NCBI GenBank assembly: GCA_020073305.1
Contig: JAIQFK010000037.1
Span: 1-40,164, forward strand
Direction of reading: 5' to 3'
From: Terriglobia bacterium
GTDB taxonomy: Bacteria; Acidobacteriota; Terriglobia; Bryobacterales; Bryobacteraceae
DNA: 40,164 nt
The notes under the pieces are model-generated. The model saw nothing but the letters and a program-made list of their open reading frames with translations. It did not search any database and had not been told where the DNA came from. Position numbers and translations under genes: made by a program. Positions 31,468 to 38,395 of this stretch are shown piece by piece. Every line of letters starts with the position of its first letter. The first letter of the stretch is position 1.

Positions 31468-31647
31468 ATGAAGTCGAGCACGAAAGACCAGATTAAGGGC
31501 AAGTTTCACGAGGTGAAAGGCAAAGTCAAAGAGAAGGCTGGCCAGGTCATCAACGATCCTGACTTAGAGGCTGAAGGCAAATCCGAGAACCTCACTGGCA
31601 AGGTTCAAAAGAAAGTCGGGCAGGTCGAAGGCGTCTTTGAAAAGTAA
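31468..31647 (+). CDS. CsbD-family stress protein
   Basis: 59 residues, ATG at 31468 with GGAG 8 nt upstream. STKDQIKGKFHEVKGKVKEK, AGQVINDPDLEAEGKSENLT and GKVQKKVGQVEGVFEK are the standard CsbD pattern: a short, hydrophilic, Lys/Glu-rich helical protein. Known: CsbD of Bacillus subtilis belongs to the sigma-B general stress regulon; the molecular role is unclear. In this window a sigma-54-like element lies upstream instead. The next small membrane gene begins 53 nt downstream and may share the transcript. Confidence 0.93.
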   Translation: MKSSTKDQIKGKFHEVKGKVKEKAGQVINDPDLEAEGKSENLTGKVQKKVGQVEGVFEK

Positions 31648-31700
31648 GCGAGGCGGGCTCGGCGCGAGCGCCAAGCTTCAGAAAGAAGCGAGGATTCAAA

Positions 31701-31856
31701 ATGCTGATACTGATTGTGATTATTCTATCGTTGGTTCTCAGCGGCGGCGGGTACTACGGCTATGGCCGCTGGGGTTACCGAGGCGGCGCAGGCGTGGGGC
31801 TGGGTACCGTCTTGTTGATTCTCCTCGTAGCCTACCTGTTGGGGCTTTTCCACTGA
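31701..31856 (+). CDS. Glycine-rich small membrane protein (DUF3309-like)
   Basis: 51 residues; GAGGA lies about 6 nt before the ATG at 31701. A hydrophobic start (MLILIVIILSLVLSG) leads to GGGYYGYGRWGYRGGAGVG and a second helix (LGTVLLILLVAYLLGLF). The layout equals DUF3309 proteins, but the central motif is YYGYGRWGY rather than WPHSRxWGY, so it is a variant of that group. Location: inner membrane. Role unknown; it follows CsbD and precedes GlsB/YeaQ, both stress-linked. Confidence 0.75.
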   Translation: MLILIVIILSLVLSGGGYYGYGRWGYRGGAGVGLGTVLLILLVAYLLGLFH

Positions 31857-32176
31857 GGCTACGCGCGACACTCGGGATGCCGCGCGATGCAGGCAGTCTT
31901 ATCGATTCCAACACGCGGGCACGGAGCCAGCACGTAGAGTTATGCACTTGAGTGCAGGTTTTGCCGGTACCCGCGTAGCTGCCTGATGGCGTGTCAAGTG
32001 TTTGCATACGGTCACGCACGTGCAGTGCTAAACGTCGGAGAGCGGTGAAATATGATCCAACCGAGAAAGATACATCGCATCTTATTTGCGCTTGTGCTCT
32101 ATTCATCATGCGAGGTGGCGCATACGGCCGGTCGTCTTCGTCGCTACATTCATTGACGGGACAAACGGGAGCGACT
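31857..32176. other. Gap before the GlsB/YeaQ gene
   Basis: 320 bp. It holds a TGCAG element at 31952 and a possible 34-residue frame at 32052-32156 (MIQPRKIHRILFALVLYSSC...), with GGAG upstream but no recognised relatives. I do not see anything else. Confidence 0.5.
31952..31964 (+). promoter_or_regulatory. TGCAG-N4-TTGC element, copy 9
   Basis: GTGCAGGTTTTGC, preceded by GA (AG-N10-GC). It reads towards the possible 34-residue frame at 32052 and the GlsB/YeaQ gene at 32177, so here the orientation fits a promoter. Confidence 0.5.
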
Positions 32177-32434
32177 ATGTCATTTGTGGCTTGGATAGTT
32201 CTCGGCCTGATCGCAGGGTTCATTGGCAGCAAGCTGGTAAATCGGAGGGGCGAGGGCATCCTGCTCAATATCCTGTTGGGTGTTGTCGGCGCTTTTGCTG
32301 GTGGCTGGCTGTTCCACATCTTTGGAGCCCATGGCGTAAGCGGACTTACTCTCCACAGTCTCATCGTGGCGGTTAGCGGCTCAGTGGTTTTGCTGGTTCT
32401 CTATCACACCCTCAGACGGAGAAGAGCTTGGTAG
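32177..32434 (+). CDS. GlsB/YeaQ/YmgE-family stress membrane protein
   Basis: 85 residues from the ATG at 32177 (GGGAG upstream; the frame is open further 5'). MSFVAWIVLGLIAGFIGSKL with VNRRGEGILLNILLGVVGAF and GGWLFHIFG is the classical transglycosylase-associated/GlsB pattern. A third hydrophobic segment (SLIVAVSGSVVLLVLYHTL) ends in RRRRAW. Known: these three-helix proteins are induced by stress in many bacteria; the mechanism is unclear. It lies in the small stress gene run. Confidence 0.92.
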   Translation: MSFVAWIVLGLIAGFIGSKLVNRRGEGILLNILLGVVGAFAGGWLFHIFGAHGVSGLTLHSLIVAVSGSVVLLVLYHTLRRRRAW

Positions 32435-32490
32435 TGCATTCTGCGGCCGGATTGGTTCGCAGTTAGGTACTGAGAATAGGAGAGCGAGTT

Positions 32491-32784
32491 ATGGTTTTTA
32501 AGCGATTGATCGGATTGGTTTTTGCAGGCTCGCTGTCCTTCAGCGCTGCGGCGGCCGATATTGTGGTTCGCATCGCGCCACCCCGTGCTGAAATCGAAAG
32601 GCGAGCGCCGCCGCCCAGCCGTAACTATGTGTGGGTTTCCGGGTACCATCGTTGGGATGGCAACGCTTATGCCTGGACCCCAGGAAGGTGGGAACAGCCT
32701 CCACGACGGCACGCCCACTGGGTAGCGCATCGATGGAGGCACCATAGGGGCGGCTGGGTACTAGTGGAGGGGCACTGGCGCTAG
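32491..32784 (+). CDS. YXWGXW repeat-containing secreted protein
   Basis: 97 residues. A signal peptide (MVFKRLIGLVFAGSLSFSAA) precedes a Pro/Arg region and then aromatic repeats YVWVSGYHRWDGNAYAW, WEQPPRRHAHWVAHRW and GWVLVEGHWR. This is the YXWGXW repeat pattern (Pfam PF12779 type), common in envelope proteins of Acidobacteria and Proteobacteria. It is short, with about two and a half repeats. Probably periplasmic or outer-membrane associated, function unknown. Last gene of the small stress run. Confidence 0.88.
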   Translation: MVFKRLIGLVFAGSLSFSAAAADIVVRIAPPRAEIERRAPPPSRNYVWVSGYHRWDGNAYAWTPGRWEQPPRRHAHWVAHRWRHHRGGWVLVEGHWR

Positions 32785-32900
32785 AGGTCCCCTCACCAGC
32801 GAACTCCACATTAGCGGTAGATAGCCTTACGGTCCTGTGTCCGGCTCGGAAAACAGAGACCTGTGCCGCAGGCCGGCTGGCGACCACCTGTCCGTGCACC

Positions 32901-33836
32901 ATGAGGTGCTGTCCTCATTTCCGAAGAAGGGCGAGAGCGGCGATCTTGCTGACCCTTGCGGGGGGCGCTTTTGTGAGCGCGCAGGAGGTTGTGTCCCCAG
33001 CCACCGCTATCGCCGGTGATGCTCTACCAGGCGTGCCTTTACTTGACGCCACTTCACGGGGTGCCGATTTACTGGGCGCGCTTTTACGGGGCTCAGCGTC
33101 GCCTGTGGAGACCACGAAAAACGTGGCCGCGCCGTGCCTGGAGCCGCCGCCGCTCCTCAGCTTTGAAGACTACCACGGTCCATTCCAGAAGGTAGTGGGA
33201 GCCTTCGCCCGGAAACTGGAGCTTAAATCGGTGCATCCTCCGCGGTACAAACCCGGAACCGTACTGTGCTCTCTCGAGGTGAAAGACAAGTTCATCCTAT
33301 TCGTTCGGGATACGTTTGATCCAATCTCATTTTTTGAGGCCGCCTTCAACGCAGGTTTGGATCAGGCATCAAACCGGGACCCCAAGTTCGGACAGGGCGC
33401 CGGGGGTTATGGGAAACGCTTTGGCGCCGACTTCGCCGGGCAGACAACGTGGAGGTTTTTCACGGATTTCGCGTATCCAACGATCTTCTCGGAGGACCCT
33501 CGATACTACCGCCTGATCCACGGCAGCGGCAGGCAGCGTTTCTTCCATGCAGTCGAGCATACCTTTGTAGCGCAGCGCGACAGCGGCAAGCATATGCTCA
33601 ACGTTTCGCGATGGTTGGGAACTATTACCGCTGTCGCTCTCAACGATGCCTACCATCCGGGGAACGAACGCGGTCTTACTCCCGCCCTGAGGACGGGTGG
33701 CTATTCCCTCGCAGCCGGCATGGGTTTCGACGTCCTCCGGGAATTTTGGCCAGATATCGCTCACAAGCTCCGCATTCCCTTCCGCGACACGCGTGAGCGG
33801 CCGACGACAGAGACTACTGGCCGTTCGTCTCGGTAA
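32901..33836 (+). CDS. Secreted protein of unknown function
   Basis: 311 residues with an N-terminal export signal (Arg-rich, then AAILLTLAGGAFVSAQ). The conserved part begins near residue 100 (KPGTVLCSLEVKDKFILFVR) and includes DTFDPISFFEAAFNAGLDQA, GGYGKRFGADFAGQTTWRFF, SEDPRYYRL and LNDAYHPGNERG. This pattern recurs, from memory, in many Acidobacteria proteins without annotation. Repeated aromatic and charged positions suggest a helical or porin-like fold, but I cannot assign a family. It leads a likely operon with the DUF6675-like and PAP2 genes (43 and 46 nt gaps). Confidence 0.6.
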   Translation: MRCCPHFRRRARAAILLTLAGGAFVSAQEVVSPATAIAGDALPGVPLLDATSRGADLLGALLRGSASPVETTKNVAAPCLEPPPLLSFEDYHGPFQKVVGAFARKLELKSVHPPRYKPGTVLCSLEVKDKFILFVRDTFDPISFFEAAFNAGLDQASNRDPKFGQGAGGYGKRFGADFAGQTTWRFFTDFAYPTIFSEDPRYYRLIHGSGRQRFFHAVEHTFVAQRDSGKHMLNVSRWLGTITAVALNDAYHPGNERGLTPALRTGGYSLAAGMGFDVLREFWPDIAHKLRIPFRDTRERPTTETTGRSSR

Positions 33837-33878
33837 GCATCGCTCACAGCGCACAGGGCTGCCGTTGTTTTCTTCGAT

Positions 33879-34742
33879 ATGCGCGCATCGCTGACCTACC
33901 TAGGTACGGGCAACAACTATGATGGTCACATGAGCGCAGATTCGCGCCCTGGGGCGCTCGCCCGGACCTGGACCTGGCACCGCGTTCGGTTTGTATTGTC
34001 GGCAATGCTGCTCTGCCAGGCGCACGGCTATGCGCAATCAGGGCCGCAGCCGCCATGCGGAAGGGAACCGTTTCCGCCCTATCCTGATCTGGATGATTCG
34101 GCCATCGTGAAGTCATGGAGCAAGTCTGATTTCGGCCGCGACTGGAAACCGCCCGCGTGCACCGTTTGGACTGGCGTGGGATTTACAACGTTGGTAACCA
34201 TCGTTGCGAGATTTCGTCATACCGCGGGGGCTGAGGGCTTCCTTCGCCGCATCGGGGCAATTTCAGAACTCGCGGGCATGCGCTACTGGTCGACCACTCA
34301 CAAGCAGTGGCAAACATTGATTGTAGAGGCCCACGCACTGACCGGCGCGCAGCCTGGTCAACGCCGCACGGACTTCACACCCGATGAGATGAAGGAAGGC
34401 AAGGTGCTCTACTTTGAACAGGCCGATAACCTTTCTGGCAAGGGCATCTACCGCATGCACATTGCTGAGGCGTCAGCGGACCGGCTCGTCTTCGATGTCG
34501 AGAACGTCAGCACGATGCGTTATCTCTTCATACCTTTCCTTCACCCGGGCGAGATGCAGTCGATCTACTTTCTGGATCGCGAATCGGAAAACGTCTGGCG
34601 CTACTACAGCATTGTGCGCACAGGACAGAACGCGAATCGGCTGATCTTAGGAAATGAGTCTTCCGCCATCAACCGGGCCGCGGCGTTCTACCGCTCCCTA
34701 GTCGGAATTCCCACCAGCCAGGAGCCTCCGGTGGCGCGATGA
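33879..34742 (+). CDS. DUF6675-like secreted protein
   Basis: 287 residues; an ATG at 33930 is an alternative start that puts the signal peptide (VRFVLSAMLLCQAHGYAQ) nearer the N-terminus. The mature part opens PCGREPFPPYPDLDDSAIVK and contains LVTIVARFRHTAGAEGFLRR, GMRYWSTTHKQWQTLIVEAH, GKVLYFEQADNLSGKGIYRM and NRAAAFYRSLVG. This matches my memory of DUF6675, a family of exported proteins in soil bacteria. Function unknown. It sits between another secreted protein and a PAP2 phosphatase. Confidence 0.65.
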   Translation: MRASLTYLGTGNNYDGHMSADSRPGALARTWTWHRVRFVLSAMLLCQAHGYAQSGPQPPCGREPFPPYPDLDDSAIVKSWSKSDFGRDWKPPACTVWTGVGFTTLVTIVARFRHTAGAEGFLRRIGAISELAGMRYWSTTHKQWQTLIVEAHALTGAQPGQRRTDFTPDEMKEGKVLYFEQADNLSGKGIYRMHIAEASADRLVFDVENVSTMRYLFIPFLHPGEMQSIYFLDRESENVWRYYSIVRTGQNANRLILGNESSAINRAAAFYRSLVGIPTSQEPPVAR

Positions 34743-34788
34743 AGCACAGACCTTCGAAACCCTCGCAGTTTCGCTCACGGATACGGCG

Positions 34789-35454
34789 ATGTTCATGAGT
34801 CGCACTTTGTTCTCGACCCGCGCAGGGCGTCTCTCTCTGTGGTTGGGCGGTGCTGCGCTCGCATTCCTGATGTTCGTTCGTATTACAAGGGAGTTGATCG
34901 AAGGAGATGTGGGTGCCATGGACAGCGCAATCCTGCTTGCTGTGGCAAAAAAGCGGACTCCATGGCTTACGATCGCGGCAGTCGATGTGACAGCGCTCGG
35001 ATCGGTCACCTTGGTGGTGTTGTTTTCGGCCTTTACTCTCGTGGTGTTGCTTGTGTTGCGCGACCGGATAAGCGCCCTCCAGTTGCTCGCCGCTTCGGCG
35101 GGAGCAGGAATATTGACGCTCGTGACTAAGAACATCATCGAAAGAGTTCGTCCAGAGGAGGCCCAGCAGCTGATCGTCGTGTCGGGCTTCTCATACCCAA
35201 GCGGACATTCGGTTTCGACCTCCGCGCTTTACCTGACGATCGCGATCATCGCAGGCCGTCATGTACAGCACTCGGGCGCAAGAGTCGCAATCTTTCTGGC
35301 CGTATCGGCGGTGCTTGTCATGGTTGCTGCTTCACGCGTGTACCTTGGCGTCCATTATGCGACTGACGTCGTGAGTGGCATCTCGCTCGGAGCGGCGTGG
35401 GCGCTACTGCTCGCCGGATGCTTCACACTCGTTGGTGATCGTGGCTCGTCCTGA
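34789..35454 (+). CDS. PAP2-family phosphatase, membrane-bound
   Basis: 221 residues with about five to six membrane helices. The three acid phosphatase motifs are complete: KNIIERVRP (114-122; KxxxxxxRP), YPSGHS (136-141; PSGH), and SRVYLGVHYATD (182-193; SRx5Hx3D). Known: such proteins dephosphorylate lipid phosphates such as phosphatidic acid or undecaprenyl pyrophosphate at the periplasmic face. Which one cannot be told here. It converges with the phospholipase C-like gene (44 bp between stops). Confidence 0.9.
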   Translation: MFMSRTLFSTRAGRLSLWLGGAALAFLMFVRITRELIEGDVGAMDSAILLAVAKKRTPWLTIAAVDVTALGSVTLVVLFSAFTLVVLLVLRDRISALQLLAASAGAGILTLVTKNIIERVRPEEAQQLIVVSGFSYPSGHSVSTSALYLTIAIIAGRHVQHSGARVAIFLAVSAVLVMVAASRVYLGVHYATDVVSGISLGAAWALLLAGCFTLVGDRGSS

Positions 35455-35498
35455 GCGTTTGTAGCAGGCGAGGTGCTCCGTCAAGAACTGCTTACGCC

Positions 35499-36809
35499 TT
35501 ACGGTTCGCTTTCCGGAACCGCTTTCAGTCGATCGATCTGATCGAGCAGCTTCGCCGAGTCGGCTTTTTCCTTCTTGGTGGACTTCGTGGAGACTGGCGG
35601 CTTCAGGTCCTTGTAGTACGCCAGGATATTCCGGCGAAGCTCCGGCGGAATCCCGGCGAACTGATGGTCCGCCAGCTTTCCCATCAGCTTCGCGTAGGCT
35701 TCGTCGGTTCCTTGGTACTTGCCGGCGATGCTTGGTCCGCCAACATCGAAATTCTCGTTCGGCAGCTCCGGCTGCCCGGCTTCCGCGTTTGCCAGAACCG
35801 ACCGGTAGCGGTCGACGGTCGCGTTGAAGCTCGCCATGAATAGCTTTTCTACTTCCGGAGTCGGCGTGCGGACCTTGAGCGCCCTGAACGGGCCGGACAT
35901 CGGAAAGATCCGGAACAGGAAGGTCAGCAATCTCGTGCCAAAGCCGGGCTTGTGGTACTCCGTTCCCCACTCCTTTTCGTAGCTCGAGCGGGAGAGATTG
36001 TAGAGGAACTTCTTGCGCGTAACGCCCGGAATCTCTTTCTGAAGCTGGTCCTTCTTAAGGCTCCACGCCACCCGCGTCATGCCCGGAATGATCGAGCTGA
36101 CGGTGTGTCGATAGGAGCCGAGTGCCAGGGTCACATTTCCGAACACGTCCTTCATTTCGACGCCATACGTATCCCGGAACGCGCGCTCCAGCACCGCCCG
36201 CGACACCTGGAAACCGATAAAGCTCCGATACTGGTCCGTTGCGTATCGCCCCGACGCGACCTGGAGCACATCGAAGCCGAACTCCGTCCTGATGTGCGCC
36301 ACCGGATCATCCCAATAGGCCACAGAACTCCCGAATTTCCGTCGCAGCTCGGGATACAAAATCGGCACAGCACGATTGGTGGCGATGCGGTGCCCCTCTG
36401 TATCGGCGGCATAGTGCTCCAGCGCGCCGAGCGCGAACGCATATTCGTTCAGGTCCTGCGATTCGCGAATCAGCGCCGAGATGAAATCGCCACTGCGGAC
36501 GTAGTGTGTGAGATCGCTGAAAAAGCGGCTGCTGAACGGATAATATCCCATGTCCTGAATGATGCAGCCTCCGTAAGCGTAGGCGTGCGCCTGCTCCAAC
36601 TCCTCCGGCGTCGCGCCGGGGAATCGTTTCAGAAGCAGCTTCCTCACCGATGTATCCCAAACGGAGTCGATAATTGCTTCGTGGGTGAGAACCGTATAGC
36701 CGGAGGAGAGCGAGGTCGAAACAAAGACCGCAAGAACCAAACGCCCGATGGCAGAGATCTGGAGCCCCTTTCCTTTCAGTAAATCGAGGGCGGAGTTTAC
36801 GAAGTACAT
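35499..36809 (-). CDS. Zinc-dependent phospholipase C-like protein
   Basis: 436 residues from the ATG at 36809; an upstream ATG at 36833 is also open. An N-terminal hydrophobic segment (IGRLVLAVFVSTSLSSGY) is followed by TVLTHEAIIDSVWD, where the His fits a first zinc ligand, then GGCIIQDMGYYPFS and LGALEHYAADTEGH. These His/Asp positions match the S1/P1-type zinc phospholipase C fold (PF00882). The C-terminal ~150 residues are specific and end in a charged tail. Likely secreted and acting on phospholipids; activity is inferred from ligands only. Confidence 0.8.
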   Translation of the reverse strand: MYFVNSALDLLKGKGLQISAIGRLVLAVFVSTSLSSGYTVLTHEAIIDSVWDTSVRKLLLKRFPGATPEELEQAHAYAYGGCIIQDMGYYPFSSRFFSDLTHYVRSGDFISALIRESQDLNEYAFALGALEHYAADTEGHRIATNRAVPILYPELRRKFGSSVAYWDDPVAHIRTEFGFDVLQVASGRYATDQYRSFIGFQVSRAVLERAFRDTYGVEMKDVFGNVTLALGSYRHTVSSIIPGMTRVAWSLKKDQLQKEIPGVTRKKFLYNLSRSSYEKEWGTEYHKPGFGTRLLTFLFRIFPMSGPFRALKVRTPTPEVEKLFMASFNATVDRYRSVLANAEAGQPELPNENFDVGGPSIAGKYQGTDEAYAKLMGKLADHQFAGIPPELRRNILAYYKDLKPPVSTKSTKKEKADSAKLLDQIDRLKAVPESEP

Positions 36810-36833
36810 TGTTCTTCTATCGTATATGGTCAT

Positions 36834-37167
36834 TTGGCCTCAGTAGACGATTGTTTGTTGACATACGAACGTGGATTGGCGGAGACAGCCCAGTTGGTCT
36901 AGACCAGCGACTTCGCCCTGCACTGTGCTGACTATGCATTCGGTGCCCGCATAAGGGGGGTAACAGACTGATCCCTAATTGTCCGTTTGCGTCGTCCAGT
37001 TGCGGTGCTCGATGAAAGTTGAAAACGTCGGCCGCACATTCCTCCTGGTGCAGCAGGCGAGCAGGAGGATTCTGGTGCGTTCAAGCCGGCTGCTACCCGT
37101 TCGGAGACGAGTGCCCCACTCGTGCGGGTAGTGCGAGTTGAGGGTAGATTGTTGTTAGGAGGAGCAG
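36834..37167. other. Gap at the left border of the recombinase region
   Basis: 334 bp with no credible gene. It contains the palindrome TGGTCTAGACCA and a GGAGGAG ribosome-binding site just before the gene at 37168. This may be the boundary of a mobile region. Confidence 0.5.
36895..36906. promoter_or_regulatory. 12-bp palindrome TGGTCTAGACCA
   Basis: A perfect inverted repeat without spacer, about 90 bp upstream of the phospholipase C-like start and 260 bp before the gene at 37168. It could be an operator or a recombination or insertion site (it contains CTAG). No further evidence. Confidence 0.3.
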
Positions 37168-37818
37168 ATGGCTGACTCCAATTTACGCCGCAAGAGGGCC
37201 AAGTGGGCAAGGAATTCAGCGACCGGCGCCGTAGGTCAGGCCGCCGCCGCCGAAAAGAACCGGCAACACAAAGTTCGGGCTTGCATTGTTCAGGCTCTCA
37301 GTCGTTTGGGAATTCCATACGGTGAGTGGCCGGATTTTGTCCAAGTGTATTACACCAGAGCGCAGGATCAGAACCATTATCGCCAGCTCATATCGCTATC
37401 TCCGTTCCAGCCACCCGCATTCGACCGATTGAATCAATCGAAGGAAGAGTGGGTGAAGACCGCCGATAAGGCGTGGGAGCAACATCGGAACAAGTTCTTA
37501 CAAGGGTGTAAGTACTGGATCAAAGTAAACGTGGATGAGGAGATTCCGCAGGCGAAGCGCACCCGCGGCCCTGGCATAGAGCTGGGCGCGACTCGTGCAG
37601 GCCGGAAACGTGGAGCCAACGCACCCCTGGATCAACGGTACGAATGGACTGCGAGACACCTGGTCGGTGTGCCATTGAAGGAAATCGCCGGCGCAGATGC
37701 TGACGCGTCCACGGTGGGGAAGATTGTCAGAGAAATTCTTCGAAGAGCTGGCTGGGCGAGAAGGCCCAAATCAAAGAGTGGGCCCCCACGTAGCGTAGCG
37801 GAAGTATCACGCCTCTAA
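37168..37818 (+). CDS. Orphan basic protein with possible C-terminal helix-turn-helix
   Basis: 216 residues, ATG at 37168 with AGGAGGAG upstream. It is rich in Arg and Lys. The middle (VYYTRAQDQNHYRQLISLSP, WVKTADKAWEQHRNKFLQG) has no known motif. The end (YEWTARHLVGVPLKEIAGADADASTVGKIVREILRRAGWARR) looks like a helix-turn-helix of the type found in transposases and resolvase-linked proteins. I do not recognise the family. It lies in the same direction as the recombinase gene and is probably part of that mobile region. Confidence 0.55.
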   Translation: MADSNLRRKRAKWARNSATGAVGQAAAAEKNRQHKVRACIVQALSRLGIPYGEWPDFVQVYYTRAQDQNHYRQLISLSPFQPPAFDRLNQSKEEWVKTADKAWEQHRNKFLQGCKYWIKVNVDEEIPQAKRTRGPGIELGATRAGRKRGANAPLDQRYEWTARHLVGVPLKEIAGADADASTVGKIVREILRRAGWARRPKSKSGPPRSVAEVSRL

Positions 37819-37858
37819 CTACGCCCGCTCAACCTACGCAACAGCTCTACCCGGGGGA

Positions 37859-37892
37859 AAACGGCAATAACGTTACGCGCTTATTGCCGTTT
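37859..37892. terminator. Perfect 12-bp stem hairpin
   Basis: AAACGGCAATAA, a 10-base loop, and TTATTGCCGTTT form a fully paired 12-bp stem. On the plus strand the stem is followed by ATTTTC; on the minus strand by TTTCCCC. Placed 40 bp after the stop of the 37168 gene, it is a good bidirectional terminator candidate. Confidence 0.6.
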
Positions 37893-37938
37893 ATTTTCAT
37901 CGCTTTACATCTCACTATGTTCTACGCTGGAGTTTGGA

Positions 37939-38295
37939 GTGTGGGCGGCAGAACGCTTTTCCTCCTGGGAGCAGCAAGCGACCGGGGGAGAGCTTCTGGG
38001 CCAGACCGATCAAGGATTGTTGGATTTTCACATGGCCTCACGAACGTTCAATGCGCCGGCTGGTGGGACAAAGCTAACGCAGTTGGAAAGCGCAGCTCGA
38101 GGGGCACTCGAAGGAGTTGCCTCTCGGGCCTTCAGTGATTTGGAATGGGGGCGAATGCGCGCACGGCTGTTGGAGTTCGTAGGCATCCTGTGGGAATGGG
38201 ACCGTCTGACCAAGACGAGCGCACCCACAGCTGATAATGTTGTGATGATACGGCGCCCGACCACCAGTGAGTCTGGGCTCGATAAGGCTGCCTAG
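37939..38295 (+). CDS. Orphan small protein
   Basis: 118 residues, ATG at 37939. It is mixed helical (GELLGQTDQGLLDFHMASRT, TKLTQLESAARGALEGVASR, WGRMRARLLEFVGILWEWDR) without a membrane segment or known motif. The ribosome-binding site is weak (GGAGTTTGGAGTG before the ATG). Codon use is like its neighbours. It sits between the hairpin and the recombinase gene, in the same direction. Not recognised; probably part of the mobile region. Confidence 0.5.
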   Translation: MWAAERFSSWEQQATGGELLGQTDQGLLDFHMASRTFNAPAGGTKLTQLESAARGALEGVASRAFSDLEWGRMRARLLEFVGILWEWDRLTKTSAPTADNVVMIRRPTTSESGLDKAA

Positions 38296-38345
38296 GCATG
38301 CAAAGCACGGTTACACCGCTCAGGCAATCCGTAGGGTTGCATGCC
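38295..38345. repeat. 9-bp inverted repeat upstream of the recombinase
   Basis: GGCATGCAA at 38295-38303 and TTGCATGCC at 38337-38345 are perfect inverted arms 33 bp apart, 50 bp upstream of the recombinase ATG. Partly inside this interval and beyond it, GCTCAGG occurs twice (about 38318 and 38378). Such dyads close to a large serine recombinase gene are where one would look for an attachment or autoregulatory site. Confidence 0.4.
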
Positions 38346-38395
38346 ACCCGTACAGGTGATGAGAACGAGATTCGCAGGCTCAGGTAGGCCTATTT

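Noticed and set aside
37864-37875. 12-mer GCAATAACGTTA also found at the IS630 end (219-230)
   Set aside because: At 37864 it is part of a perfect terminator-like hairpin; one shared 12-mer in 40 kb is compatible with chance.
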